Shown here: positions 37,364 through 46,208 of the stretch, one piece after another
Position numbering within the stretch: position 1 is the stretch's first letter
How the letters are laid out: every line of letters begins with the position of its first letter
Assembly: GCF_000298315.2 (NCBI RefSeq)
Contig: NZ_AEYE02000013.1
Coordinates: 186,001 to 250,000 of the forward strand
Direction of reading: 5' to 3'
Source: Rhizobium grahamii CCGE 502
GTDB taxonomy: Bacteria; Pseudomonadota; Alphaproteobacteria; Rhizobiales; Rhizobiaceae
Length of the DNA stretch: 64,000 nucleotides
Notes under the pieces: model-generated
Told to the model about the DNA's origin: nothing
The model's input: the letters and a program-made list of their open reading frames with translations, nothing else
The model's database searches: none
Program-made: the position numbers and the translations under genes

Positions 37364-38299
37364 TTACTTCAGCACGTCGTGCTTTATCTTCCAGCGGTCG
37401 TGATACCAAAGCCATTGCTCAGGATATTCTCGAACCCAGCTTTCGACCTTGTCGTTCAGGAGCTGCGCGGTCGCGACCATGTCGAGATTGCCGTTGGCAT
37501 CCCGAGGCATCGCAAGCTTCGGCTCTATTTCCAGCCGGTAGCGATTTCCCGGAAGCCGAATGCAGCGTGCCGGATAGACGTCGCAGTTGAACTGCCGGAC
37601 GAGCTTGCCGAGCAGCGGATTGGTCTTTACGTCGAGGCCGAAGAACTTCGTATTCAGTCCCTTGCCAAACTTCTGGTCAACCAGCACGCCGACGCCCTGC
37701 CCCGCTTCAAGCTGCCGGGCCAGCGCAAACGACGAACCAGCGTGAGATGGGACAAGCTTGCCCATGCGGGCGCTGCGAAAGTCGAAGACTTTCTGCGCGA
37801 CATAGGGATTGTTCGGTGGCCGGAAGAGCACGGACACATAGAGGCCGAACGCCGCACCAGCCACCGGCAAAAGTTCGAAATTGCCCGTGTGACCTGTGAA
37901 TACGATAAATGGACGCGGATTTTCGAGTAGGTCGATGAAGATCGGTATCCCCGAGACTTCAACCCTGCCCGGTTCTTCGCGCTGATATTCAAAATCAAAC
38001 AGCCGGTCGAGGAACACGTACTCGGCGGCGAGCCGGCCCATGTTACCCCAGCTCGCTAAGGCAATCTCCTCAATCTCCGCCTCGCGCTTTTCGGGAAAGG
38101 CATTGCGGAGATTGGTCAGCATCAGTCGGTGACGCTTCGTGCGCGGGCCGAGCTTGCGCATCAGCCGATCCGCAAAATTGATCGCACCGTCGGCCGGAAA
38201 CAGCTTCAGGAAGTTCAGGAAACCGAACATCGCCTGGGCAATCAACCACTGGCGAAAGTGGATGAGAGCCAGCACGATCTTAGTGATGAAGAGCTTCAA
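37364..38299 (-). CDS. lpxXL: very-long-chain lipid A acyltransferase LpxXL
   Basis: 311-residue LpxL/HtrB-family inner-membrane acyltransferase: N-terminal membrane helix, then the catalytic HX4E as 'GHTGNFE' (His137, Glu142) and 'RPPNNPYV'. In rhizobia LpxXL transfers 27-hydroxyoctacosanoate from AcpXL to lipid A. Here it is the last gene of the complete acyl cluster, 4 bases after adh2XL, which fixes its identity beyond a generic LpxL. Confidence 0.95.
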   Translation of the reverse strand: MKLFITKIVLALIHFRQWLIAQAMFGFLNFLKLFPADGAINFADRLMRKLGPRTKRHRLMLTNLRNAFPEKREAEIEEIALASWGNMGRLAAEYVFLDRLFDFEYQREEPGRVEVSGIPIFIDLLENPRPFIVFTGHTGNFELLPVAGAAFGLYVSVLFRPPNNPYVAQKVFDFRSARMGKLVPSHAGSSFALARQLEAGQGVGVLVDQKFGKGLNTKFFGLDVKTNPLLGKLVRQFNCDVYPARCIRLPGNRYRLEIEPKLAMPRDANGNLDMVATAQLLNDKVESWVREYPEQWLWYHDRWKIKHDVLK

Positions 38300-38303
38300 G
38301 GGC

Positions 38304-39332
38304 TCAATCCATCTTGAGGATGATCTTGCCGAAGATCTGGCGCGATTCCATGCGCTCCAACGCGCGGTCGATGTCGTCGAAACTCACTTCGGTATCGATA
38401 ACTGGATGGACCAATCCACGCCCCATCTTCTGCATGGCATTCGCCATGTTCTCCATGCGGCAACCGAATGAGCCGAGCAGCTTCAGCTGCTGCTGGAAGA
38501 GCATCATCAGATTCATGTCGGTGGAAACGCCGGACGTCGAGCCACAGGTAACGAGACGCCCCCCACGCTTCATCGAGAGCATGGAGCCTGCCCACGTATC
38601 CTTGCCAACGTGCTCGAAAACGACGTCGACACCCTTCTTCTTGGTCAGCTTTCGGACAACGCCTTCGAAGCGATCCGTGCGGTAGTTGATGACGTGATCC
38701 GCGCCGAGTGCCTTGGCCTTCTCGATCTTGTCGTCGGACCCGACAGTCGTGATGACAGTGCAGCCGATCTTCTTGGCGAGCTGAATTGCAGCCGTGCCGA
38801 TGCCTGAACCGCCTGCGTGCACGAGGATGGTTTCTCCCGGCTCCAGCTTGGCGTTGTCGAACAGCATGTGCTCGACCGTCCCAAAGGTTACCGGAGCGAG
38901 CGCGGCGCCAATGGCGTCAACGCCAGGAGGAGCAGGAACCAGCAGACGCGCCGGCAGGTTCACCTTTTCCTGAGCGAATCCGTCAAGGTGGAAGCCGTGA
39001 ACGCCGGAAACGTGCTCACAGAGATTATCGCGTCCTTCACTGCACGGACGGCAGAGACCGCAGGTGCGGGCGCCATAGATCGATACAAGCTGGCCCGGCA
39101 GGACGTTGGCAACGCCTGGCCCGATCGTTTCGACGACACCCGCGGCTTCCGCGCCGATCACCAATGGCATCTTGCGCTTCGCAAACGCCATGCCGCGCCA
39201 GCCCCAGACATCGATGTGATTGAGAGCAACTGCCTTGACGCGCAGCGTAACCTCGCCCGGGCCGGGAGCGTCCGGTTCCGGAAGGTCGGTGATCTCAAGC
39301 TTGCGATCGTCAATCAGTTGCAAAGCGCGCAT
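38304..39332 (-). CDS. adh2XL: zinc-type medium-chain alcohol dehydrogenase of the VLCFA cluster
   Basis: 342 residues. GroES-like domain with structural-zinc Cys cluster (CGLCRPCSEGRDNLC), the 'HIDVWGWRG' and 'GAEAAGVVETIGPGV' parts, and the Rossmann motif 'GGSGIGTAAIQLAKKIG'. Known rhizobial clusters carry such a gene between fabF1XL and lpxXL; its role (possibly in hydroxylation or reduction steps on the C28 chain) is not fixed. Confidence 0.9.
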   Translation of the reverse strand: MRALQLIDDRKLEITDLPEPDAPGPGEVTLRVKAVALNHIDVWGWRGMAFAKRKMPLVIGAEAAGVVETIGPGVANVLPGQLVSIYGARTCGLCRPCSEGRDNLCEHVSGVHGFHLDGFAQEKVNLPARLLVPAPPGVDAIGAALAPVTFGTVEHMLFDNAKLEPGETILVHAGGSGIGTAAIQLAKKIGCTVITTVGSDDKIEKAKALGADHVINYRTDRFEGVVRKLTKKKGVDVVFEHVGKDTWAGSMLSMKRGGRLVTCGSTSGVSTDMNLMMLFQQQLKLLGSFGCRMENMANAMQKMGRGLVHPVIDTEVSFDDIDRALERMESRQIFGKIILKMD

Positions 39333-39386
39333 GGCAAAGTCCTTCGCCGCGAAGGCGTTCTATCTCGATGTTTTGTCGGGAACCGA

Positions 39387-40673
39387 TTAAGCCGGTTCGA
39401 GCGCCATGACAAGGCTGGCGTTCTGCCCGCCAAAGCCGAAGGAGTTGGAAAGCACGGCGTTGACCTGGCTTTCCCGCTTCTTGTTTGGCACCACGTCGAT
39501 AACGATCGATGGATCGGGGTTGGTGTAGTTGATCGTCGGCGGCAGCGTGCCGGTCAGCATCGTCTGCAGCGAGAACACCGCCTCCACAGCCCCTGCGGCC
39601 GTCAGCGTGTGGCCGATCATCGACTTATTCGACGACAAGGGAATGGACGCCATCCGCTCACCGAACACGGCCAACATGGAAGCATATTCCATCTTGTCGT
39701 TTTCTGGCGTCGAAGTGCCGTGGGCATTGATGTAGCCGATAACGCCCTCGCCCATGCCTGCGTCCGCCAGAGCCGCTCGGATCGTCGCGATCGCCGGTCC
39801 GCCATCGGGAGACGAACGGGTACGATGGAAGGAGTCGGCCTTTTCGCCGGCACCCTTCATGATGCCGAGAATCTTCGCGCCGCGCGCGACAGCCGCCTCG
39901 AGCGACTCCAGCACCAGCGTGGCGGCACCTTCGGCGATGACGAAGCCGTCGCGATCCTTGCTGAAGGGCTTGGAAGCCTTGGTCGGCGGATCGTTCTGGG
40001 TGGAGAGCGCCGAAAGCAGCGAGAAGCGGATCAGTGCCTCTGCGCTTACAGAACCATCGGTTGCGACCGCAAGCGCCCGCGATGTGCGCCCCTGGCGGAT
40101 CGCTTCTATGCCGAGCTGGATGGCAGTTGCGCCAGACGCGCAGGCCGTCGACAGTGTGACCGGCAGGCCGCGTGTGCCGAAACGGTCGGCCAGGCGCTCG
40201 GAAATCGCTCCGAACAACGATGCCTCGTGGAAAGCCGCATCCGGACGCTGGCGCATGGCAGCCAGGAACCGGTCGTAGGCATCCCCGGCGTGGTCGGCGG
40301 GCGGCGAACGGTCGGCGAGATCGAAGCGTGCGCTCCATTCCGGTTCGATCGGCGGCGCCGCGAGAAATAGCGGACCATCGAAATCGCCACTGATACCAGC
40401 ATCGGCAAGGGCTTCGATCGTGGTTTCACGCGCGAATGCGTAAGACCGCTCCACGGCATTGGCGACCGGAATGTCGATAAAGTCGACGGTGCCGGCGATG
40501 CGGGTCGACAGTCCCTCGGTCGGAAAGCGCTCGATGGCGTGAATGCCGGAGGTACCGGCGGTGAGTGCCGCCCAGTTATCCTTCAGCCCCTGCCCCAGCG
40601 AAGTAATGATACCGACACCCGTCACTGCGACGATCGGACGACCGAGGTGATCCTTGTAAGCCGACTCTTTCAT
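39387..40673 (-). CDS. fabF1XL: 3-oxoacyl-ACP synthase FabF1XL (with catalytic Cys)
   Basis: 428-residue ketosynthase. Catalytic Cys178 in 'LSTACASGATAIQ', first His in 'NAHGTSTPEND' and second His in 'SMIGHTLTAAG', i.e. a complete Cys-His-His triad. It elongates the AcpXL-bound chain. The ATG at 40673 has GAGGAG upstream, 11 bases after the fabF2XL stop. The longer frame begins at a GTG overlapping that gene. Confidence 0.94.
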   Translation of the reverse strand: MKESAYKDHLGRPIVAVTGVGIITSLGQGLKDNWAALTAGTSGIHAIERFPTEGLSTRIAGTVDFIDIPVANAVERSYAFARETTIEALADAGISGDFDGPLFLAAPPIEPEWSARFDLADRSPPADHAGDAYDRFLAAMRQRPDAAFHEASLFGAISERLADRFGTRGLPVTLSTACASGATAIQLGIEAIRQGRTSRALAVATDGSVSAEALIRFSLLSALSTQNDPPTKASKPFSKDRDGFVIAEGAATLVLESLEAAVARGAKILGIMKGAGEKADSFHRTRSSPDGGPAIATIRAALADAGMGEGVIGYINAHGTSTPENDKMEYASMLAVFGERMASIPLSSNKSMIGHTLTAAGAVEAVFSLQTMLTGTLPPTINYTNPDPSIVIDVVPNKKRESQVNAVLSNSFGFGGQNASLVMALEPA

Positions 40674-40684
40674 TTGCACACTCC

Positions 40685-41881
40685 TCACGCTTCCGCGGAA
40701 AGAACCGCGACGCCTTCGCCGCGCTGATGACCGACTGTGGTAACGATCGCTGCCTTGGTCGCGGCTGCCATCGGCTTCTCGTGGCTCGGATCAAAGACTG
40801 GAACCTTCGCCTTGCTATCGACGGCCAACGCCCCCAGCGCCAGGCCAAGCGTGAAATGCGCCTCAAGGCCATGGCCAGTAATACCGCCGAAGCCGCGGAC
40901 AGCGGCACCCGGCAGATGACGCTCGAGGACGGATCGCTCGCGGGTGGCCAGATCGGGAATACCGGTCGAGCCTGAGAAGATCGCTGTGCTTTCCGGCGGC
41001 AGGCCGGACGCGGTTTCAAGCAAACGCTCGAGGCGTTTCTCGAGGTTACCGGCATTGCGGTTGCCGCGGTCGCCTTCGATCGACGAGATCGACGCGTAGA
41101 TGCGCGCGCCGCGTGCTTCGGCATGCGCGCGCGACTCCAGCACCAGAAACGCACCCAGCGAACCGGAAATGACGCCGCCATGATCGCGAGACCAGAGTGG
41201 CTGCCATTCGTCGCGGCAGTAGACGTTGATGGCTTCGAACAGCAGCACCATGTCCAGGCGCTCCGCTGAATAGGCGCCGCCCACGAGTGCGTGTGTCGAT
41301 TCACCCGACCTGATGCGATGGAAGGCCGTCTCGACGGCGGAAATGCCGGCGGACTCCTCGCCCATGAAGGTTCTCGAGGAACCGGTGACCTTGTGAACGA
41401 TAGAAATATTGCCGGCAAGCAGGTTCGAAAGCTGCGCAAGAAACAGGGTCGGCCGCAGCTCCGTCGTCAACTTCTCGTTCAGGAGAGCTTCGCGGTCGTT
41501 GCGCTTCAGGCCCTCGTCCACGATCAACGTATCGACATTGATGTCGCGCTCGCCACCACCAGCAGCGACGATCATGTCCATGGTACCGCAAGCGTCCGCA
41601 TTATCCTTGAAGCCGGCATCATCCAGTGCGAGGCCGGCTGCAAAAACACCGATCCGCTGCCAGTTTTCCATCTGCCGCTGATCGCCACGCTTGGCGATCT
41701 GTTGCGACCAGTCGATCTCCGGCAAAGGATGGACCGGGTAAGGCTTGAATTTATCAAGTTCGACAATCGTCTGCGGCGCGCCTTCGGCGTTGAGCAACGC
41801 AATATGCGGCTCCTTGCCGACGCCCTGGCAGGTGACAATGCCGACGCCTGTAATCACGACATCATTCTGAGCCTTACTCAT
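40685..41881 (-). CDS. fabF2XL: ketosynthase homologue FabF2XL lacking the nucleophile
   Basis: 398-residue thiolase-fold ketosynthase ('VVITGVGIVTCQGVG', 'AVRGFGGITGHGLEAH'). At the nucleophile position it has Glu176 (GEESAG in place of ACASG), and the HGT of the first active-site His is replaced by SGSTG. It therefore cannot condense by itself and probably pairs with FabF1XL, as the chain-length factor does in type II polyketide synthases. The start is coupled to the fabZXL stop by an ATGA overlap. Confidence 0.92.
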   Translation of the reverse strand: MSKAQNDVVITGVGIVTCQGVGKEPHIALLNAEGAPQTIVELDKFKPYPVHPLPEIDWSQQIAKRGDQRQMENWQRIGVFAAGLALDDAGFKDNADACGTMDMIVAAGGGERDINVDTLIVDEGLKRNDREALLNEKLTTELRPTLFLAQLSNLLAGNISIVHKVTGSSRTFMGEESAGISAVETAFHRIRSGESTHALVGGAYSAERLDMVLLFEAINVYCRDEWQPLWSRDHGGVISGSLGAFLVLESRAHAEARGARIYASISSIEGDRGNRNAGNLEKRLERLLETASGLPPESTAIFSGSTGIPDLATRERSVLERHLPGAAVRGFGGITGHGLEAHFTLGLALGALAVDSKAKVPVFDPSHEKPMAAATKAAIVTTVGHQRGEGVAVLSAEA

Positions 41882-42360
41882 CCATTTACTCCCCGCGCGG
41901 CGATCGCATCCATCAGGCCGACTTCACCGGCACGCTTCTTGACGATATCTCCCAGCGGAACCTCGCTGAAAGGCATGGTCCGCAACTTCAACTGCGCATC
42001 GCAAACCTTCTTGCCAGCGCTTGTGATCTTCGCCTTGGTTACGGCAAATCCCGAGCCGTCGTGCTCCAAAAACGCCTCGATATCAAGCACGGCTTCTGGC
42101 TCCACGAAGGTACGCATCTTGGCGCCGTCGACGGACATCAGGAAAGGCATGACAGCAAAATCAGTGGCTGCGAGCACGAGCATGCCCGATGCCTGCGCCA
42201 TCGTTTCGATCAGCAGCACGCCAGGAACCAGTGGCATACCGGGAAAATGGCCTTCGAAGACCGGGCTCTTCGCCGGCACGACCGAGCGCGCCTTGAGCGT
42301 CCCCGTCTGAAGGTCGACCGCCTCGATGCGGTCAATCATCTGGAAGTATTCCAGTAGCAT
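41878..42360 (-). CDS. fabZXL: 3-hydroxyacyl-ACP dehydratase FabZXL
   Basis: 160-residue hotdog dehydratase. Catalytic His38 in 'FEGHFPGMPLVPG' and Glu52 in 'LLIETMAQASG'. It removes water from hydroxyacyl-AcpXL during elongation of the very-long chain. The ATG at 42360 has a GGAGGA site; a longer upstream frame lacks family residues. It overlaps fabF2XL by 4 bases. Confidence 0.95.
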   Translation of the reverse strand: MLLEYFQMIDRIEAVDLQTGTLKARSVVPAKSPVFEGHFPGMPLVPGVLLIETMAQASGMLVLAATDFAVMPFLMSVDGAKMRTFVEPEAVLDIEAFLEHDGSGFAVTKAKITSAGKKVCDAQLKLRTMPFSEVPLGDIVKKRAGEVGLMDAIAARGVNG

Positions 42361-42418
42361 CGAATCCTCCGGCCACAAGGACACCTTGCCCCGTGGCTAG
42401 GCCTACTTAGGAACGAAA

Positions 42419-42454
42419 CCGCCCGGCCGCCATGGTTAACAGCGGCAGGGCGGG
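42419..42454 (-). terminator. GC-rich hairpin between acpXL and fabZXL
   Basis: Read leftwards: CCGCCCTGCCGC, about ten loop bases, GGCGGCCGGGCGG, then TTTCG. It sits in the 115-base gap after acpXL. As the carrier protein is needed in excess, a leaky terminator or mRNA-stabilising hairpin would fit. Confidence 0.6.
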
Positions 42455-42475
42455 AGAAAAAGATGACGATGCCGA

Positions 42476-42754
42476 TCAGGCCTTGGCGGCGCGCAGCTCG
42501 TCGATCTTGGCACAGAGGTTCTTCAGCACGAAGTATTCTTCCGTGGAAACCTTGCCTTCGTTGACTTCCTGCGTCCACTTCTCGAGCGGGATCTTGATGC
42601 CGAATTCCTTGTCGATGGCGAAAACGATATCGAGGAAGTCGAGGCTGTCGATACCGAGGTCGTCGATCGTATGGCTCTCCGGCTTGATCGTGTCGCGATC
42701 GATCTCGCTGGTTTCTGCAATGATGTCGGCAACTTTATCGAATGTAGCGGTCAC
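42476..42754 (-). CDS. acpXL: very-long-chain acyl carrier protein AcpXL
   Basis: 92 residues, longer than the usual 78-residue AcpP. Phosphopantetheine Ser37 in 'GIDSLDFLD' after 'HTIDDL', and the characteristic AcpXL helix '[26 protein letters not shown]'. It carries the growing C26-C28 hydroxyacyl chain used on lipid A. First gene of the cluster. Confidence 0.96.
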   Translation of the reverse strand: MTATFDKVADIIAETSEIDRDTIKPESHTIDDLGIDSLDFLDIVFAIDKEFGIKIPLEKWTQEVNEGKVSTEEYFVLKNLCAKIDELRAAKA

Positions 42755-42925
42755 GCCTTTACCTCTTGAAATGACGATTTAACCCTCCTCATAGGCAAAT
42801 CCATTTCAAAAAGCCAATGCTTTCCGCCGTCCCGGCACGCAATTTGCAGGACCAGTGTTGCTTAAACAGCAAAGCATAACGAGCCGCTTGCCACCAAGCA
42901 CGTTGGCAACACGTCTTGCCTGCGC

Positions 42926-43906
42926 CTAGAGCAGCAGAAGGAAAAGAACCAGGGCCGCCCCAGCAAGCATTGAACAGCTGGCATAAAAGACAGAGATGCC
43001 ATCCTCGATATCGGCGACAGTTGCCGTTTCACGCCCACTGCCGTTGATCATCGGCTCCATGACAACGATGCCGGAGTAAACTCGTGGCCCCGCAAGCTGT
43101 ACATCCAGCGCGCCGGCCATTGCTGCTTCCGGTCGACCGGAATTCGGCGAGCGGTGGAGGCCACCGTCGCGCGCGGCAATGCGAAGGGCCTCCTGGCAGG
43201 CGGTTCGCCCTCGCCGTAACCAGGCTCCGGCTGCGATCAGGAGAATCGAAAAGCGTGCTGCCGGCCAATTGGCGAAATCGTCCAGACGCGCCGCGGCCCA
43301 ACCGAAATCGGCGTATCGCTCGGACTTGTGGCCGATCATCGAATCCGCCGTGTTCAACATCTTGTATGCAAATAGGCCTGGCAAGCCGAACACGCAGTAC
43401 CACAAAGCAGGCGCAACGACGCCATCCGAGAAATTCTCCGCCAGACTTTCGATCGCGGCACGGCAGACGGCGGGCTCGTCCAATGTTTCCGGATCACGCC
43501 CGACGATTCGCGAAACCGCCTGCCGGCCACCATCCAGACCACCGTCTTTCAGACCTGTTGCAACAGCTCCCACGTGGTCGGCAAGGCTTTTTTGCGCCAT
43601 GAAGACGGCAACGCACATAACCTCCAAAAGTATTCCGGCCACGCCGAACAGCGAGAAGACCCAGTGCAACACGGCGCCGGCAACGGCACTCGCGCTCAGG
43701 AGCCCGATGATCGACCAGACCCCATTGCGCCGGCGCACGCGTTTGTGAAGCTCTGCCCGATTGAACATCCGGTCGATGCGCGAGATCGCGTTTCCAAACA
43801 GCACGACTGGATGCTGCAGCCGCATCCACAGCGCATCCGGATCACCGACGATCCGGTCAAGCAAAAGGGCCAGAACGAGCACGAGGAGATTATGGTCAAG
43901 CGTCAT
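42926..43906 (-). CDS. cobD: adenosylcobinamide-phosphate synthase CobD (CbiB)
   Basis: 326-residue membrane protein of the CbiB family: 'LLLDRIVGDPDALWMRLQHPVVLFG' near the N-terminus, 'LAENFSDGVVAPALWYCVFGLPG' in the middle, and 'GAAARL-like DDFANWPAARFS' (the family's loop). It attaches the aminopropanol(-phosphate) arm to adenosylcobyric acid in the inner membrane. Last gene of the leftward cobE-to-cobD unit; overlaps cobC by 4 bases. Confidence 0.95.
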   Translation of the reverse strand: MTLDHNLLVLVLALLLDRIVGDPDALWMRLQHPVVLFGNAISRIDRMFNRAELHKRVRRRNGVWSIIGLLSASAVAGAVLHWVFSLFGVAGILLEVMCVAVFMAQKSLADHVGAVATGLKDGGLDGGRQAVSRIVGRDPETLDEPAVCRAAIESLAENFSDGVVAPALWYCVFGLPGLFAYKMLNTADSMIGHKSERYADFGWAAARLDDFANWPAARFSILLIAAGAWLRRGRTACQEALRIAARDGGLHRSPNSGRPEAAMAGALDVQLAGPRVYSGIVVMEPMINGSGRETATVADIEDGISVFYASCSMLAGAALVLFLLLL

Positions 43907-44904
43907 GGTCTGAAACTCTGCAGTGCATTGGACAGCCGCTCGTCGCTAGCCACATCGGCGGCAAGACCGAAGCGCAACCATCGCGGCTCATAGTCGAATT
44001 TGCGGACCAGAATATGATTCCGACAGAGATGCTGGTGCAACTCGCCGGCCTGCTCATCGTCAACCAGCGCAAACAGATCGGTCCCACCGATGACCTGTAG
44101 GCCGCCTTCTTCGAGAGTTCTGCGCAACACGCCGGCCCTTTCCGACAGCCGACGCTGTATCGCGGTCACATCCGATGCAAACAACTCTGTTGCGATCGAA
44201 AGCGCAGGTCCCGATACCGCCCAGGGTCCTAGCAGTTCTGCGAGCCGTCGCAGAATTGGCACCACGGCCACGACAAATCCCAGGCGTAATCCCGCCAGCC
44301 CGAAAAACTTGCCGAACGAACGACAGATGAGAACATTCTGCAGCTGTGCCACAAAGGGCACCAAGCTCAGCTCGGGGCATGTGTCGCCGAAGGCTTCATC
44401 CACGACGACAACAGCTCGCCTAGCCTGCATTTCCTTGCTGAATGCGATGAGCTCCTCCGGAGCATAGGCGCGGCCGGTGGGATTGTTCGGATTGACGATG
44501 ACGATAACCGCGTGGTCGGTTTCAACGTCGTCCAAGCGGGTGACCAAATCAACGGAACAGCCCGCCATCCTGAAGGCGCGCTCATACTCGCCGTAGGTCG
44601 GTCCGACAATCGCGACCCTCCCGGCAACCTCGAGGAGCCGCGGCAACAGCTGGATCACCGATTGCGTGCCCGGAACGGGGAGCGGCAACATCTCGCCGCT
44701 GCGATAATAGCTGCGCGCCGCAGTGCGCGCCCGATCGACTAGATACCTGTCCGGCAGACGATGCCATGTGCGCATCGGGACATCGGGCAGCGGAACGGGG
44801 CACGGGTTGATCCCTGTCGAGAGATCGAGCCACTGCTCCAACTCACCGCCGTAGATTGCCGCCGCGGCCGTTATCCCGCCCCCATGAACGATCGGGGCGT
44901 TCAT
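43903..44904 (-). CDS. cobC: threonine-phosphate decarboxylase CobC
   Basis: 333-residue PLP enzyme of aminotransferase class I/II. PLP-binding Lys in 'CRSFGKFFGLAGLRLGF', 'VNPNNPTGRAYAPEEL' and 'VVVDEAFGDTCPE' are typical. It makes the (R)-1-amino-2-propanol phosphate arm used by CobD. Overlaps cobB upstream (ATGA) and cobD downstream. Confidence 0.94.
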   Translation of the reverse strand: MNAPIVHGGGITAAAAIYGGELEQWLDLSTGINPCPVPLPDVPMRTWHRLPDRYLVDRARTAARSYYRSGEMLPLPVPGTQSVIQLLPRLLEVAGRVAIVGPTYGEYERAFRMAGCSVDLVTRLDDVETDHAVIVIVNPNNPTGRAYAPEELIAFSKEMQARRAVVVVDEAFGDTCPELSLVPFVAQLQNVLICRSFGKFFGLAGLRLGFVVAVVPILRRLAELLGPWAVSGPALSIATELFASDVTAIQRRLSERAGVLRRTLEEGGLQVIGGTDLFALVDDEQAGELHQHLCRNHILVRKFDYEPRWLRFGLAADVASDERLSNALQSFRP

Positions 44905-46208
44905 CTTGTCCCCTCGGCAAGGTCGATGAGATGCATGTAGGACCCAGCAATCTGGCCACGCTGGAGGCCTGCTTGCCCGAGGTCGTTGCCCAAGGCGTCC
45001 GTCACCTGGAAAAGCCGATCGGCCTTACCTTCGGAGACCACGGCCGAATAGTGAAACTCGTGCGCCGTCATCGCTTTTTCGAAGTAGGGCGAGTTTAACG
45101 GCGTCACGCGTCGATAGCCGAGGTGCCGCTTGCGCTCCTCGTAGCTTGTGACGACTGGCAGGAGGCCGAGCATCTCGTGGCGCTTGCCGGCTCCATCTAT
45201 CAAGCCTTCGCCGAGAACCATGTATCCGCCGCACTCGCCGTAGATCCGCACGTTCTTGGCCGCGGCATCGAGAAGCCTTGCCCGGAAATTGCGCGCAGCG
45301 GCGATCCGCCCGGGATGCAGTTCGGGATAGCCGCCCGGAAGATAGATTGCGTCAGCCGTCGGATCCGGCGCCTCATCGGCAAGCGGTGAGAAGAATGAGA
45401 TCTCCGCGCCGCGTCGGCGCCAGCCGAGCAACATATGTTCATAAGAAAAGGCAAAGGCGATATCGCGGGCGACCGCAATCTTACCACCGAGTGGCGGCAG
45501 CCGCGCGATGTTCGCGGTAGATGGACGGTTCAGGCCTTGCCGCGCAATGCGCAACAGGAACTCGAAATTGCATTCTTGCGATACGGCATCCGCCGCGTGC
45601 TCTATGAAGCCCTCGAGCGTCTGGTGCTCTCCTGCCTGAACAAGCCCGAGATGTCTCTCAGGCAGGGCGATCTCATTGTCCCGGCGGACGACGGCAACGA
45701 TCGGCATACGGATCGCTTCGAGCGCCTCGCGAAGCATCATCTCGTGACGATCGCCACCAACCTTGTTGAGGATCACGCCTGCGATGCGGACATCGGCGCG
45801 GAAACCCGCAAATCCTGTCACCAGCGCCGCCACCGACTGCGACATATGCGAGGCATCGACGACAAGCACGACGGAAAGGCCGAGCATGGCTGCGAGATCG
45901 GCTGCGGTGCCCTTGCCGTCGGTCGCACCATCGAAGAGCCCCATCATCGCTTCGATGATGAGAATGCGGTCGCCTGAGCGATGCAGGGTCGCATTGGCGG
46001 AGATCAATTCCGGCCGCATCGCCCACGGATCGAAGTTGAGACAGGCAACACCACTTGCCGCAGCGTGAAACGCCGGATCGATGTAATCTGGTCCTGCCTT
46101 GCCGGGCGCGATCGCAACACCGCGTCTGCGAAGTCCGCGCAGCAACCCCAGCGTCACGGTCGTCTTCCCCGATCCGGAGGAAGGAGCCGCAATCAACAAA
46201 CCGCTCAT
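44901..46208 (-). CDS. cobB: cobyrinate (hydrogenobyrinate) a,c-diamide synthase CobB
   Basis: 435 residues. N-terminal P-loop 'SSGSGKTTVTLGLLRGL' and 'GPDYIDPAFH', C-terminal glutamine amidotransferase with the nucleophile in 'YGECGGYMVLGEGL'. It amidates the a and c side chains of the corrin ring with ATP and glutamine. 4-base overlaps with cobA and cobC show tight coupling. Confidence 0.95.
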   Translation of the reverse strand: MSGLLIAAPSSGSGKTTVTLGLLRGLRRRGVAIAPGKAGPDYIDPAFHAAASGVACLNFDPWAMRPELISANATLHRSGDRILIIEAMMGLFDGATDGKGTAADLAAMLGLSVVLVVDASHMSQSVAALVTGFAGFRADVRIAGVILNKVGGDRHEMMLREALEAIRMPIVAVVRRDNEIALPERHLGLVQAGEHQTLEGFIEHAADAVSQECNFEFLLRIARQGLNRPSTANIARLPPLGGKIAVARDIAFAFSYEHMLLGWRRRGAEISFFSPLADEAPDPTADAIYLPGGYPELHPGRIAAARNFRARLLDAAAKNVRIYGECGGYMVLGEGLIDGAGKRHEMLGLLPVVTSYEERKRHLGYRRVTPLNSPYFEKAMTAHEFHYSAVVSEGKADRLFQVTDALGNDLGQAGLQRGQIAGSYMHLIDLAEGTR

